Positions 42,614 through 52,828 of a DNA stretch of 64,000 bases are shown in pieces. Numbering within the stretch: the first letter of the stretch is position 1; each line of letters starts with the position of its first letter. The stretch lies in the NCBI GenBank assembly GCA_964343605.1, contig CAYFKJ010000004.1, positions 62,001 to 126,000 of the forward strand, given 5' to 3'. The translations under genes and the position numbers were made by a program. The notes beneath the pieces are model-generated. The model was not told the origin of the DNA, did not search any database, and saw only the letters and a program-made list of their open reading frames with translations. This stretch comes from CAYFKJ01 sp964343605 (GTDB lineage Bacteria; Pseudomonadota; Alphaproteobacteria; UBA2966).

Positions 42614-44062
42614 TTGATCGAATTTCGGCCACTCTTTTTTATCTGCGGCATTTTGCTGACGATGCTCGGCTTGGCGATGCTGATTCCCGCCGTTGCCGAC
42701 GCCGTGACGGACAATCCAGATTGGGCGGTGTTCATGGCCTCGGCCTTCGTCACCCTGTTCGCGGGCGGCGCCCTGATTCTGACGACGCGGGAGAAATTCC
42801 GCGCCCTCGTGGTGCGCCAGGCCTTCGTCCTCACGACGCTGGCTTGGATCATGCTGGCCGGCTTTGCCGCTTTACCGTTCGCCTTCTCCAACCTGGGCCT
42901 GAGCTATACCGACGCTTTCTTCGAAGCGATGTCCGGCATTACCACCACCGGTTCCACCGTCATCAGCGGGCTCGATAGCGCCCCGCCCGGCATTCTGCTG
43001 TGGCGAGCGCTGCTGCAATGGCTCGGCGGCATCGGCATCATCGTCATGGCCATCGCCGTGCTGCCCATGCTGCAGGTCGGCGGCATGCAGCTCTTTCGCA
43101 TGGAATCGTCGGATGCCTCAGACAAGGCGTTTCCCCGCGCCGCCCAGATATCGGCGGCAACCGCGATTATCTACTTCGTCCTGACGGTGGTCTGCGCCGC
43201 CGCCATGTGGGCAGCCGGCATGACGCCTTTCGAGGCTGCGGCCCACAGCATGACGACCATTGCGACGGGTGGATTTTCGACCTCCGACGCCTCCATCGGC
43301 CATTTCAACTCGGCCGCGCTCGACTGGATCATCATCGTCTTCATGATCCTGGGCAGCCTCCCCTTCGTGCTCTACCTCGCCGCCGTTCGCGGCAACCCCA
43401 GGGCGCTCTGGATGGACACGCAGGTGCGCTGGTTCTTCGCCATCGTCGTCGTCGCCATCGCCATGATCGTCATCTGGCTGGTCACGGCTCTCGATGTCGA
43501 CACCCTGAGCGCCATCCGCCTGTCGACCTTCAACGTGATCTCGATCATCACCGGCACGGGCTACGCCACGGCCGATTACAACGCCTGGGGCGCGCTGCCC
43601 GTCACCGCGTTCTTCTTCTTCATGTTCATCGGCGGCTGCGCCGGGTCGACCTCGTGCGGCATCAAGATCTTTCGCTACCAGGTGCTGTTCGCCACCGCCC
43701 GCATCCAGTTCCGGCGGCTGTGGCAGCCCCATGGCGTCTTTACGCCGCTCTATAACCGCCGGCCCATCCCCGAATCGGTGACCGACGCGGTCATGAGTTT
43801 CTTCTTCCTGTTTGCCCTGACGTTCGGGGTGCTGGCGCTGTTGCTGACGCTGATCGGCCTCGATTTCACCACGGCCGTTTCGGGTGCAGCCACGGCCATC
43901 GCCAACGTCGGCCCGGCGCTCGGAGACATCATCGGTCCAAGCGGCACGTTCGCGACGCTGCCGGACAGCGCGAAATGGATCCTGAGTGCGGGAATGCTGC
44001 TGGGGCGGCTGGAGTTGCTGACCGTGCTGGTGCTGTTCACGCCGGCGTTCTGGCGCGGCTAG
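42614..44062 (+). CDS. trkH: TrkH-family potassium uptake protein
   Basis: 482 residues with a TTG start; no better start is near. About ten to twelve membrane segments with the four pore loops of the Trk/Ktr/HKT family: SGITTTGSTVISG, TIATGGFSTSDAS, ITGTGYATADYN and IANVGPALGDIIGP, each with the filter glycine. It moves K+ with a TrkA partner, which is not in the window. The gene ends three bases from the convergent RND gene. No regulatory site is obvious. Confidence 0.93.
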   Translation: MIEFRPLFFICGILLTMLGLAMLIPAVADAVTDNPDWAVFMASAFVTLFAGGALILTTREKFRALVVRQAFVLTTLAWIMLAGFAALPFAFSNLGLSYTDAFFEAMSGITTTGSTVISGLDSAPPGILLWRALLQWLGGIGIIVMAIAVLPMLQVGGMQLFRMESSDASDKAFPRAAQISAATAIIYFVLTVVCAAAMWAAGMTPFEAAAHSMTTIATGGFSTSDASIGHFNSAALDWIIIVFMILGSLPFVLYLAAVRGNPRALWMDTQVRWFFAIVVVAIAMIVIWLVTALDVDTLSAIRLSTFNVISIITGTGYATADYNAWGALPVTAFFFFMFIGGCAGSTSCGIKIFRYQVLFATARIQFRRLWQPHGVFTPLYNRRPIPESVTDAVMSFFFLFALTFGVLALLLTLIGLDFTTAVSGAATAIANVGPALGDIIGPSGTFATLPDSAKWILSAGMLLGRLELLTVLVLFTPAFWRG

Positions 44063-44065
44063 GGG

Positions 44066-47000
44066 TTACTCCGCCGGCGTCCCCGACAACGATTCCTCTT
44101 TGCCACGTCCGATCAGCCTGCCGAAATCGGCCTGCGCCGCCAGCAAGGCAGGTACAACCACAAGAACCAGCGCCGTCGCCACGCCCAGACCGAAGACGAT
44201 GGTGATGGCCATGGGGATCATGAACTGGGCCTGAAGACTGGTCTCGAACATCAGGGGCAAGAGGCCACCGATGGTCGTCAGCGACGTCAACAGCACCGCC
44301 CGCAAACGATCTCTGGCGCCGCCGATGATGGCGTTCTCCCAGCTCTCGCCGTGAGCCAATCGCTCCTCGATGACGCTGACCAGGATGATCGAATTGTTGA
44401 CCAGGATGCCCGCGAGGCCCAGCAAGGCCACCAGACTGAGAATGCTGAGGTCGAAGCCCATGACGAGGTGGCCGATCACTGCGCCCACGAGACCGAAGGG
44501 GATGATCGCCATGACCACAAGGGGCCGAACGTAGCTCGCGAACACCCAGGCCAGGATGAGGTAGATGGCGCCGAGCCCCAAGGCGGCGCCGATCTTCATT
44601 TCGCCCAGCGTTTTGGCCTGTTCCTCGAATTTGCCGCGGAACACGTAGTCGAGGTCGTGACGGGCCGCTATCTCGGCCAGTCCGGCATCCTCCAAGGCGG
44701 TTAGCGTGGCTGCCGAACTGGTGACCGTTTCGTCGATCTCGGCAGTGACAGCAACCTCGCGCTCCCCATCCTCCCGGCGGATTCGCGCGAAACCCCGGCT
44801 CTCTCGAATATTTACCACCTCGCTCAAAGGCACCTCGGTGCCGCTGGGCGCGCGCAGGTAGAGGTCACGCAAGGTCCCCCCGCCGGCTTCGCCCCGGGGG
44901 AACTGCACGCGTACGGCGACTTCCTCATCGCCGCGCGCAAACCGCTTGGCGATGTGGCCTTCGAATGCGTCACGCACCTGCCGGCCGACGCTTTGCGTCG
45001 TGAAGCCGAGCGCCTTGCCGCGAGGCGAAACCTCAAGAATGACCTCGCGCTTGCCGAACGGGAGATCGTCCTCGATGTCGCTGACGCCGGGGAAGCGGGC
45101 CAGGAGAGCTTTGACTTCGTCCGAGGCCGCCTTGAGTGCCGTGGTCGTACCGCCGGTCAGGCGAACGTCGATCTCCTTGCCGGGCGGTCCGTGCGACGGC
45201 GCCGACAACGAGACCCGGTCGATACCCGCCAAGGGAACCACTTCCTTGCGCCAGGCCTCGATGAATTCCGCCGTGGTCACCGGCCGTTGGTCTGAGGGTA
45301 CCAGTTCGACGTGGATGCCGCCGAGATGGACGCCGGGGCGACCGGCGAATTCGCGAGCAACGGAGTGGCCGACGATGGCAAAGTTGGAATTGATCAGCCC
45401 ACCCTTGCCGTCACTCAGCTTGGCCTCGGCCCGACGCATGCCGGCTTCGAGGTCGTGGATCATGCGCTCCGTCTGGCTGCGCGGACTGCCGGGGGCGAAG
45501 ACGACGTTGGCGAAGATGTTGTCGCCCTCGGGTGCGGGGAAGAAATTGAAGCCGACGCGTCCGCCCAACACCAGGCCTGCGCTAAGGATCAGAAACGCGA
45601 GGGCCGCCGACAACGTAACGTAGCGCCAGCGAACGCATAGGCTGACAAATCGGACAAACCAGCCGTCCCGAATGCGATTGAAGCCCTCGTCAAACCAGGT
45701 TCTGAATCTGGAAGCGCCTTCCCTGGGCCGCGGGAGGGCTCCCCGCAGATGCCCCGGCAGGACCAGGAAACACTCCATCAGACTGGCGACCAGCACCGAA
45801 ACGACGACGAAGGGGATGGCCGAGATGACCTGCCCGATGATGTCGCCGATCATGAAGATCGGCATGAACGCGGCGATCGTCGTCAAGGAAGAACTCATGA
45901 CGGGCGCCAGCATGCGCACGGCGCCGCTTTCCGCGGCATCGATGGGGCCGAGCCCCTGGGCCCGCCGGGTGGCGGCATGTTCGCCCACGACGATGGCGTC
46001 GTCGACGATGATTCCGAGGGTCATGATCAACGCGAACAGGCTGATCATATTGATGGTCTGCCCGGTGAACAGCATGGCGCCCATGGTCGCCATCATGGCG
46101 ACGGGAATACCGACGGCGATCCAGAAGGCTAAGCGGCCGCTGAGGAACAGGAACAACACTCCGAGAACCAGAATCAAGCCGCCCGCGCCGTTTCGCAACA
46201 GCAATTTGATACGGTCGTCGATCAGCGCAGCCCGAACATCGTAGTGATTGAGAACCATGGTGGGCGGCAGCGTCGGGCGCAGCTCCGCCAAGTAGTTGTC
46301 AACGATTTCAGCCTGGTCAAGCGCATCGGCATTGGTGGCCCGCTGGATGTGCAGACCGATCGCCGGCACGCCGTCCTGCAGGGTTGAGACCCCATGAAAT
46401 TCGAAAGCGTCCGAAATGTCGGCGATATCCTTGAGGAATATCTTTTCGCCGTTATCTAACGAGCGAATTTCAATATCGGCGATGGCGTCCGCGTGCTTGG
46501 CAAGACCGATGCTGCGAATCTGCGCCTCGAACTGTCCTTCCATGGTGCCGGAGGGCAGATCCTGGGACGTCGAGCGAATCTTGTCGCCGATATCGCGAAG
46601 CTGGAGATCGAGACGGCGCAGCGTTTTGGGCTGGACCTCCACCCAGATTTCCTCCTTGCGGGCACCGGTCAACGATACCTGGGCGATGCCCCGCGCCAGC
46701 AAGTCGTCGCGGATACGCTTGGCCGTCGCCTTCAGGGCGGCCTCGGAAAACGGTCCCGAGATCGATAACCGGGAAATCGGGTCGTAGTGCACGGCGCGGG
46801 CGACGACCGGCTTGTCGCTGTCCTCCGGCAACGTCGTGATGCGGCCCACGGCACTTTCGACATTCGACAATGCCGCCTGCATGTCGGCGCCGGACTCGAA
46901 CTCGATAACGATAATGGCGAGGCCCTCACGCGCCGTCGAGGTCACCCGCTTGACCGAATCGATGAAGCGCACCTCGGGATCAATGGGGGCGATGATGTTG

Positions 47001-47191
47001 CCTTCGACGTCTTCCGCCGAAGCGCCCGACCAGGTGACGCTGATGCTGATGAAGTCGAGACCGATGTTCGGGAAGAACTGGGTGTTCATCCGCATCAGCG
47101 AGAACACGCCGATGCCGATCATCATCAGCATCAGCAAGTTTGAGGCGTTGCGGTGGCGGACGAACAGCCCGATGAGGTCCTTGAGAAACAT
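44066..47191 (-). CDS. RND-family efflux permease
   Basis: 1041 residues with the twelve-helix RND layout: one N-terminal helix, a large periplasmic domain, six helices, and the same again. The proton-relay aspartates are in IIVDDAIVVGEHAA within helix 4. It belongs to the HAE1/AcrB-like group but is a divergent member close to the multidrug or AcrB/AcrD/AcrF-type exporters of proteobacteria. The substrate is unknown. It is five bases after its membrane fusion partner, and a TetR regulator precedes both. No outer membrane channel gene is in the cluster, so a shared TolC is probable. Confidence 0.93.
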   Translation of the reverse strand: MFLKDLIGLFVRHRNASNLLMLMMIGIGVFSLMRMNTQFFPNIGLDFISISVTWSGASAEDVEGNIIAPIDPEVRFIDSVKRVTSTAREGLAIIVIEFESGADMQAALSNVESAVGRITTLPEDSDKPVVARAVHYDPISRLSISGPFSEAALKATAKRIRDDLLARGIAQVSLTGARKEEIWVEVQPKTLRRLDLQLRDIGDKIRSTSQDLPSGTMEGQFEAQIRSIGLAKHADAIADIEIRSLDNGEKIFLKDIADISDAFEFHGVSTLQDGVPAIGLHIQRATNADALDQAEIVDNYLAELRPTLPPTMVLNHYDVRAALIDDRIKLLLRNGAGGLILVLGVLFLFLSGRLAFWIAVGIPVAMMATMGAMLFTGQTINMISLFALIMTLGIIVDDAIVVGEHAATRRAQGLGPIDAAESGAVRMLAPVMSSSLTTIAAFMPIFMIGDIIGQVISAIPFVVVSVLVASLMECFLVLPGHLRGALPRPREGASRFRTWFDEGFNRIRDGWFVRFVSLCVRWRYVTLSAALAFLILSAGLVLGGRVGFNFFPAPEGDNIFANVVFAPGSPRSQTERMIHDLEAGMRRAEAKLSDGKGGLINSNFAIVGHSVAREFAGRPGVHLGGIHVELVPSDQRPVTTAEFIEAWRKEVVPLAGIDRVSLSAPSHGPPGKEIDVRLTGGTTTALKAASDEVKALLARFPGVSDIEDDLPFGKREVILEVSPRGKALGFTTQSVGRQVRDAFEGHIAKRFARGDEEVAVRVQFPRGEAGGGTLRDLYLRAPSGTEVPLSEVVNIRESRGFARIRREDGEREVAVTAEIDETVTSSAATLTALEDAGLAEIAARHDLDYVFRGKFEEQAKTLGEMKIGAALGLGAIYLILAWVFASYVRPLVVMAIIPFGLVGAVIGHLVMGFDLSILSLVALLGLAGILVNNSIILVSVIEERLAHGESWENAIIGGARDRLRAVLLTSLTTIGGLLPLMFETSLQAQFMIPMAITIVFGLGVATALVLVVVPALLAAQADFGRLIGRGKEESLSGTPAE

Positions 47192-47196
47192 CGGCG

Positions 47197-48432
47197 TTAC
47201 CGGATCTCGACCTTGAGGCCGGCGCCGATTTCGGCAAAGCGGGTGGTGACCGCCCGCTCGCCGTCGCTCAAGGCACCGCGGACCAATACGTCATCGCCGA
47301 CGCGGCCCATGACTTCAACTTCCCGGGCCTCGAGCCGGCCCTCGACCACGACGTAGACGATCGAGCCATGCAGCGCGCTTTCGTTGAGGCGCGCGACGCC
47401 GGTGAATTTCCGGTCGCGCAACATGACCTCGACGAAGGCGCCGGGGCGGATGGGCTGGTCCGAACCCGTGCCCTGAAGGCGGGCGTAGAGGTCGACGCCG
47501 CCGCTCGCCGCGTCGATGCGTGCGCCGGCCCGTTCAACCGCGGCCTTGTATTCGAATTCCCGTTCGCCGGCCCGCCACAACACGCGGGCGGTGCGGCCCT
47601 CGATGCCGCCGCCGGAGACGAGGCGGCCGTATTGGTCGTCCGAGACGTGAATGCGGACCTCCAGCCTGCCGGCGTCGATCAGCTTTGCGATGGGGTCGTT
47701 GAGCGACAGCCGCCGGCCCCGGTCGGCCGCCTTGTTCAGGATGTAGCCGTCAAACGGCGCCACGAGCTTCGTGCGCTGAAGGTCGCGTTTGGCCCGGCGC
47801 ACGCCGACCTCAAGCTGTTTGATCTTGGAAGACTGCTGCGCCAACTGCGCCACGTAAGCCGTCAACATGTTCTGCCGTGTGGAGACCAATTGGGTCTGCC
47901 GGCTTTCGGCGATACGCGCGTCGTCGAGGCGCTTTTCCGAAACGGCGCCGCGCTTGTGGAGCTTCTTGATGCGCGCGAGATCGCGCTTCGTCAGTTCCAG
48001 TTGCGCCTTGTCCTGAACCAGGCCGTCGCTTTCCGATTTGCGCCGGGCTTCGATTTCGTCGCGCCGCGCCCGGGCTTCGGCCAATTGCGCCGTTCGCTCG
48101 TCCAGCGCCGCGCGGTAATCGAAGGGGTCGATCTCCACCAACAACTCGCCGGACTTTACCGTGCCGCCCTCGGCGAAGTTTTTCCCGACCTTGATCACCG
48201 GTCCGACAACCAGGGCCCTGAGTTCGGCCTCGCGCCCCGCCACCACCTGGCCGAACAGCCGCATTTCAGGTTGCAGATCGGCCACCGCGACGATATCCGC
48301 CGCGACCGTCCAGACTTTTTCGGAAGGGGCCTCCGGCGTAATCTCCGGACGCGTCGCCCAGAGCGAAAATGCGCTAAACCCGGCCAAGCCCAACACGGCG
48401 AGCGGCAAGATTATTTTCATCGTGTTTCGCAT
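47197..48432 (-). CDS. RND efflux membrane fusion protein
   Basis: 411 residues. An N-terminal membrane anchor (IILPLAVLGLAGFSAFSLWA) is followed by a barrel/lipoyl part VVAGREAELRALVVG and VEIDPFDYRAALDE. A long coiled coil runs from about residue 115 to 215 (AEARARRDEIEARRK onwards). The lipoyl return APFDGYILNKAADRGRRL and beta-barrel strands come after. It bridges the RND pump and an outer membrane channel. It lies nine bases after the TetR-type regulator gene in one operon. Confidence 0.93.
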   Translation of the reverse strand: MRNTMKIILPLAVLGLAGFSAFSLWATRPEITPEAPSEKVWTVAADIVAVADLQPEMRLFGQVVAGREAELRALVVGPVIKVGKNFAEGGTVKSGELLVEIDPFDYRAALDERTAQLAEARARRDEIEARRKSESDGLVQDKAQLELTKRDLARIKKLHKRGAVSEKRLDDARIAESRQTQLVSTRQNMLTAYVAQLAQQSSKIKQLEVGVRRAKRDLQRTKLVAPFDGYILNKAADRGRRLSLNDPIAKLIDAGRLEVRIHVSDDQYGRLVSGGGIEGRTARVLWRAGEREFEYKAAVERAGARIDAASGGVDLYARLQGTGSDQPIRPGAFVEVMLRDRKFTGVARLNESALHGSIVYVVVEGRLEAREVEVMGRVGDDVLVRGALSDGERAVTTRFAEIGAGLKVEIR

Positions 48433-48441
48433 CTGAATAAC

Positions 48442-49188
48442 CTAAGACCTAGCGTTCGCATCGGGCATCGGCAATTCCAACAGGCGCAAAACCGACTTGA
48501 TCGTGGCGGAAATCAGTGTTTCCGCGTTTTCCGGCGAATACTCGTCCCAGCCCATGCGGGCCAGGATGACCGGCCGCATCAGGCTGAGTTTCATGACCTG
48601 GGTGGTCACCGAGAGGCCCAGCAACTTCACCTCCGTATCGTCCATATTGCCGCCGGTGGCGGCGGCGACCAACCCGGTGATGGCGTCCTGCGCAGGATTG
48701 ATGTGTTCGTCCATGACCAGCGAGAACGCCGCCGTCGGATGATGCAGTTCCCGCACCACCAGATTCACGGGCGCCATGGGAAAATCCGTGCTGGTCAAGG
48801 CGGTGTAGAAGCCCCGGACAAAGCCCGCGGCGATCAACGCCAGCACCTGCTTGTCACCGCCCGCCGCTTCCACGGCGCTTCCCAGCTTTTCGATGACGCC
48901 CCGCCGGCGCGGCTCCAGTTGTGTCAGGGCATGGCGCATCGCCGCTTCGTAAAGGGCCGTCTTGCCGCCGAAATGGTAGGTGATGGCCGAGAGGTTGACG
49001 CCAGCGGCGGTGGCCAGTTCGCGGGTCGATACGCCGTCGAGACCCTTTTCGGCGAACAGCGCCATGGCGGCGTCCAACAGCCTCTGTCGGCCTTCGGCGG
49101 CATCGCCGTTGCGCGGACGCCCCCGCCGCATGGGCTGGTCGACATTCCGTTCGGCGCTCGGATTAATTAGGTCGTTCGTTTGAACCAT
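48442..49188 (-). CDS. TetR-family regulator of the RND pump
   Basis: 248 residues. The N-terminal HTH reads RQRLLDAAMALFAEKGLDGVSTRELATAAGVNLSAITYHFGGKTALYEA (in parts), typical of TetR. The C-terminal helical ligand domain resembles the CerR/DUF1956-type. It is the first gene of the pump operon and probably represses it, releasing on binding a pump substrate. The start (ATG 49188) faces argE across about 120 bases; the gap has no clear dyad that I could find. Confidence 0.9.
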   Translation of the reverse strand: MVQTNDLINPSAERNVDQPMRRGRPRNGDAAEGRQRLLDAAMALFAEKGLDGVSTRELATAAGVNLSAITYHFGGKTALYEAAMRHALTQLEPRRRGVIEKLGSAVEAAGGDKQVLALIAAGFVRGFYTALTSTDFPMAPVNLVVRELHHPTAAFSLVMDEHINPAQDAITGLVAAATGGNMDDTEVKLLGLSVTTQVMKLSLMRPVILARMGWDEYSPENAETLISATIKSVLRLLELPMPDANARS

Positions 49189-49307
49189 AAAATCGATATA
49201 AGCCCGTGATCGGGAGATTTCAACCCGAATCCGGGCGGCCTCTATGGACGGTTACCTCCTCGCCCAGTATCGTGCCGCCAAATTCAGTCGGGAAGTTGTC
49301 GCCAAAC

Positions 49308-50474
49308 ATGCCTTCACAGTCCTATTCGCCGGTCGCCATGATCGAACGCCTGGTGGCGTTCGACACCACCAGCCGCAATTCGAACCTCGAATTGATCCAT
49401 TTCGTCCGGGATTATCTCGCCGCACACGACGTCGCTTGCGACATTATCCACAATGACGACGGCGCCAAGGCCAACCTGTACGCCACGTTGGGTCCCAAAT
49501 GCGACGGCGGCGTGGTGCTGTCGGGACACACCGATGTCGTACCGGTCGACGGTCAGGACTGGCACACCGACCCCTTCGCCATGGCGGAAAAGGACGGGAA
49601 GTTCTACGGCCGCGGCACCGCCGACATGAAGAGCTTTCTCGCCATCGCCCTGGCCATGGTGCCGGATATTCTCCCGCGCACCCTTGAGGTCCCCATCCAC
49701 CTGGCGCTCTCCTATGACGAAGAGGTCGGCTGCATAGGCGCCCACGATCTGGTGCCGAGCATCACCGTCCCCGGCGCCAAACCGCAGGCGATCATCGTCG
49801 GCGAGCCCACCGGCATGAAGGTGGTCAACGCGCACAAGGGCATCAATTCGTTCTACACCACGGTGACCGGGCTGGAGGGGCATTCGAGCGCCACACACCA
49901 GGGCGTCAATGCCATCGTATTCGCTGCCGAAATGATCGCTTTCCTCGGCCGGTTGGCGGAGGAACTGAAGGCGGGCGCGGACCCCGAAAGCCGCTTCGAT
50001 CCGCCCTACACCACCATACAGGTCGGTCTCGTCGAGGGCGGCACGGCGCTGAACATCATTCCCCGCCAATGCCAATTCGTCTGGGAGTTCCGCAACGTGC
50101 CCGAGGACGACCCCGACGAACTGCTGGCGCGGGTCAACGATTTCGCCGAAACCGAGTTAGTGCCACGCATGCGGGCGGTTTCTGACGATGTGGGCATCGA
50201 AACGAAGTTTCGGGCGCAGGTGCGCGGCCTGGTGCCGGAGGACGGCTCGCCCGCTGAAACGCTGGTCCTGGCGCTGGCGGGAAGCAACCGTACCCACGCC
50301 GTGTCCTACGGCACCGAAGCCGGCATTTTCCAGGAAGCGGGCGTGCCGACAGTGGTATGCGGTCCCGGCGACATCGCGCAGGCCCACAAGCCGAACGAAT
50401 TCATCTCGCTGGCACAGGTTGACGAATGCCAGGCATTTATTGGACGCTTGGTCGATCACTTAGCAGTCGATTAG
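49308..50474 (+). CDS. argE: Acetylornithine deacetylase
   Basis: 388 residues, M20 zinc peptidase family. It removes acetate from N-acetylornithine. Metal ligands are in LSGHTDVVPVDGQDW (His near residue 73), GRGTADMKSFLA (Asp), the SYDEEVGCIGAHD glutamates and the GEPTGMKVVN region; the last histidine lies near the C-terminal GPGDIAQAHKPNEFI. I use ATG 49308, because the longer frame to 49206 adds a non-conserved stretch. The window also holds argD and argF, on the other strand. Confidence 0.92.
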   Translation: MPSQSYSPVAMIERLVAFDTTSRNSNLELIHFVRDYLAAHDVACDIIHNDDGAKANLYATLGPKCDGGVVLSGHTDVVPVDGQDWHTDPFAMAEKDGKFYGRGTADMKSFLAIALAMVPDILPRTLEVPIHLALSYDEEVGCIGAHDLVPSITVPGAKPQAIIVGEPTGMKVVNAHKGINSFYTTVTGLEGHSSATHQGVNAIVFAAEMIAFLGRLAEELKAGADPESRFDPPYTTIQVGLVEGGTALNIIPRQCQFVWEFRNVPEDDPDELLARVNDFAETELVPRMRAVSDDVGIETKFRAQVRGLVPEDGSPAETLVLALAGSNRTHAVSYGTEAGIFQEAGVPTVVCGPGDIAQAHKPNEFISLAQVDECQAFIGRLVDHLAVD

Positions 50475-50489
50475 GGACGACGATCATCC

Positions 50490-51188
50490 ATGCCGGATAT
50501 GCCGATTGATATCGAGGCGGCATTCGAGGCGACCGCAACGGAGGAAGACCGGGCCCGGCGTCTTTTGATCCCGTGCTTCGGCGAATTCTATACGGCCCTT
50601 GTCCGCGCCATTCCGTTCAAAACGGAAGACGAATTCTCAGTGCTGGAACTCGGCTCGGGCAGCGGGTTAATGGCGGCGCTGGCGCTCCATTACTTCCCCA
50701 ACGCCATGTTGACGCTGGTGGAGCGGGATGAAAACGCCATCGAGGCCTCGCGCCAAAGGCTGGCCGGCCGGACTGACCAAATCGTTTGGCTGCACATGGA
50801 TTACGTCCGCGAGGATCCGGTGGGCCAATTCGATCTCTCGCTGTCGGCGCTCTCGCTGCACCACAATTCCAATCTCGACAAACGCGCCCTTATGCGCACC
50901 ATTTACGCCACGCTCGTGCCGGGCGGCACCTTCATCATCGGCGACCGCGTCTCGGGCACGACGGTCGATCTCGAAGACCACTATTGGCAAGTTTGGGAGG
51001 AAGAAGTCCGCGCCCTGGGCGCGGCCGATGACGACATCGCAGAAAGCCTCGCGCGCCGCGACAACGACGTCCTGGCCACCCTGGAAACCCATCTCACGGC
51101 AATGGATGCACCGGGATTCAGGGACCTCGACATCTATTACAAGTCCATGATGTTCGCCGTTTTCGGTGGCCACCGCCCGAGGTACTAA
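50490..51188 (+). CDS. Class I SAM-dependent methyltransferase
   Basis: 232 residues. The SAM site is VLELGSGSGLMAALAL near residue 52, followed by the acidic strand end LTLVERDENAIE and the LSLSALSLHHNSN segment after motif II. The VPGGTFIIGDRV part is motif III. It lies 15 bases after argE on the same strand, so they are co-transcribed. The last quarter is helical and may cap the substrate. No specific substrate can be given. Confidence 0.82.
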   Translation: MPDMPIDIEAAFEATATEEDRARRLLIPCFGEFYTALVRAIPFKTEDEFSVLELGSGSGLMAALALHYFPNAMLTLVERDENAIEASRQRLAGRTDQIVWLHMDYVREDPVGQFDLSLSALSLHHNSNLDKRALMRTIYATLVPGGTFIIGDRVSGTTVDLEDHYWQVWEEEVRALGAADDDIAESLARRDNDVLATLETHLTAMDAPGFRDLDIYYKSMMFAVFGGHRPRY

Positions 51189-51196
51189 GGCCCGCG

Positions 51197-51784
51197 CTAC
51201 ATCAAATCACCGGCCATGAATTTCTTTACGTTGGCGTCCAGCGTCCTGTCGAGATCGGTCATCAGGGCCGAAGTGAATTCGAAGAAAATCTGATCCAATT
51301 CGTTGGGCGGCACTTCCTCGGGTACGGTCCTGGACCGCGAAACCCGCGCATCCGCCTTGGATTTGACAAATCCCCGGGCCGATCGAAGCTCGATCGCCAC
51401 CTCCAGGACACCGGTGTATTTGGCCGCTTGTTCCTTGTAGAAGAGCCCCTTCACGCCCTCCTTTACCTTCAGCGCCTCGCCCACGACACTCGCCTCGCGG
51501 ACGATAATGCGAACGTTGCCCTCCGTACCGACGGCCTGGACCCGGTCGGTAATCCAGCGCCGGATCGCCAGTTCAGGCACCAACGGAAATTCGTGCTCGA
51601 CATTGGGTGACTTGAAGGGCGCCGCATAATCGTCCACGACCTCGACCTCCGCCGCAGCGAATTTTAGCGGCGTCAGATGATTCCATGTCAGATCCGGAAA
51701 CGCCGGCGCCGTGGCGGGCGTTTCACATGAGGCCAGAAACAGGGCTGCCAAGCCGACGAACAGGCAACGGATTGGGGTGTTCAT
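51197..51784 (-). CDS. Putative lipoprotein
   Basis: 195 residues. The signal ends in a lipobox LFLASCETPA, so the cysteine would be lipidated and the protein anchored in a membrane. The mature part shows FKSPNVEHEFPLVPELAIRRWITDR and a C-terminal DLDRTLDANVKKFM helix, a pattern found in uncharacterised alphaproteobacterial lipoproteins. The ATG at 51784 puts the signal at the N-terminus; the longer frame to 51865 does not. It follows hslO by 80 bases in the same direction. Confidence 0.72.
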   Translation of the reverse strand: MNTPIRCLFVGLAALFLASCETPATAPAFPDLTWNHLTPLKFAAAEVEVVDDYAAPFKSPNVEHEFPLVPELAIRRWITDRVQAVGTEGNVRIIVREASVVGEALKVKEGVKGLFYKEQAAKYTGVLEVAIELRSARGFVKSKADARVSRSRTVPEEVPPNELDQIFFEFTSALMTDLDRTLDANVKKFMAGDLM

Positions 51785-51864
51785 TCGCATCATGCCGAAT
51801 TGTTTGCCGAAAAAATGTGGCGGCATGATGACGCCGCCGATGGTCGAGTTCAAGTGCGGCGGCA

Positions 51865-52806
51865 CTAGCCGGCGCTACGCCGCGCTTCGATCTCCGGCTG
51901 CGAGAAGGCGTGCTCGGCGTTGCAGAACTGGCAGGTGGAGGTCACCCTGCCGTCCACCACCATGTCGGCCAACTCCTCGGCCGAGAAAGTGGCGAGCACG
52001 CTGATCATGCGTTCCCGGCTGCAACTGCAGCGCGCTTGCAGCGGCGCCGGTCTGTAAACCCTGACGCCGTCCTCGTGAAACAGCCGGTAGAGCAACGATC
52101 CGCCCGCCAGATCGGCATCGAGAAATTCATCCCGCTTGGCGCTGCCCAGCAAGATCAGGGCGCGACGCCAGTCGTCCTCGGCCTCCTCTTCGCCGCGGCC
52201 GTGGGCGGAGGCGCCGGCCAAGCGCTCCAGCATCAATGCACCGGCGCGCCAGCTCCCGTCGACGCAGCCGACTTCCAGGCGTACGGCGGCGGCGAGCTGC
52301 TCGGACTGACGCAGATACTCGTGTGCGCAATCGGCCAGGGTCGCCCCCTCAAGGCCGACGACGCCCTGGTAGGTTTCCGTTTCGGCGCCCTGGTCGACGG
52401 TGAAGGCGAGATGACCGCTGCCCAACAATCTGGGCACCGGACCGGATATCGCCGCGTCCGCTTCGGCCTGCGCAACCGCCTCGGCGTCGAAGCGGGCATA
52501 ACCCCTGAGCGCCCCGTCGGTGGTGAAATCCGCGATCATCAGGCTGACGGGACCCTGGCTGGACGTCTGCAGGGTGAAGCGGCCCTCGAACTTGAAGGTG
52601 CCGGCGATGACGGTGGCCAGCGTCAGGGCTTCACCCAGGAGGGTCGCCACGGCTTCGGGGTAATCGTGAGCCGTCAGGATTTCGTCGAGCGCCGGGCCGA
52701 GGCGCGCGAGACGGCCCCGGAGATCGGCGTTCTCGAACCGGAAGGGCAATACAATATCGTCATCCCGGCCTTGGGTCGCCGCCGCCGCCGTTGCTTCGTG
52801 GTTCAT
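51865..52806 (-). CDS. hslO: Hsp33 redox-regulated chaperone
   Basis: 313 residues. The C-terminal zinc switch is present: CSCSRERM (CxC near residue 265) and CQFCNAEHAF (CxxC near 298). Oxidation of these cysteines releases zinc and activates the chaperone. The N-terminal core has the PFRFENADLRGRLARLG and VIAGTFKFEGRFTLQTSS segments. I use ATG 52806; the frame upstream is an overlap with argF. It is 22 bases after argF. Confidence 0.94.
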   Translation of the reverse strand: MNHEATAAAATQGRDDDIVLPFRFENADLRGRLARLGPALDEILTAHDYPEAVATLLGEALTLATVIAGTFKFEGRFTLQTSSQGPVSLMIADFTTDGALRGYARFDAEAVAQAEADAAISGPVPRLLGSGHLAFTVDQGAETETYQGVVGLEGATLADCAHEYLRQSEQLAAAVRLEVGCVDGSWRAGALMLERLAGASAHGRGEEEAEDDWRRALILLGSAKRDEFLDADLAGGSLLYRLFHEDGVRVYRPAPLQARCSCSRERMISVLATFSAEELADMVVDGRVTSTCQFCNAEHAFSQPEIEARRSAG

Positions 52807-52828
52807 GTGTCGTTCCGTTCGCCGGCCG

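Noticed and set aside
47368..49170. Long frame opposite the membrane fusion protein and TetR genes
   Set aside because: Antisense to well-supported genes and without recognisable domains.
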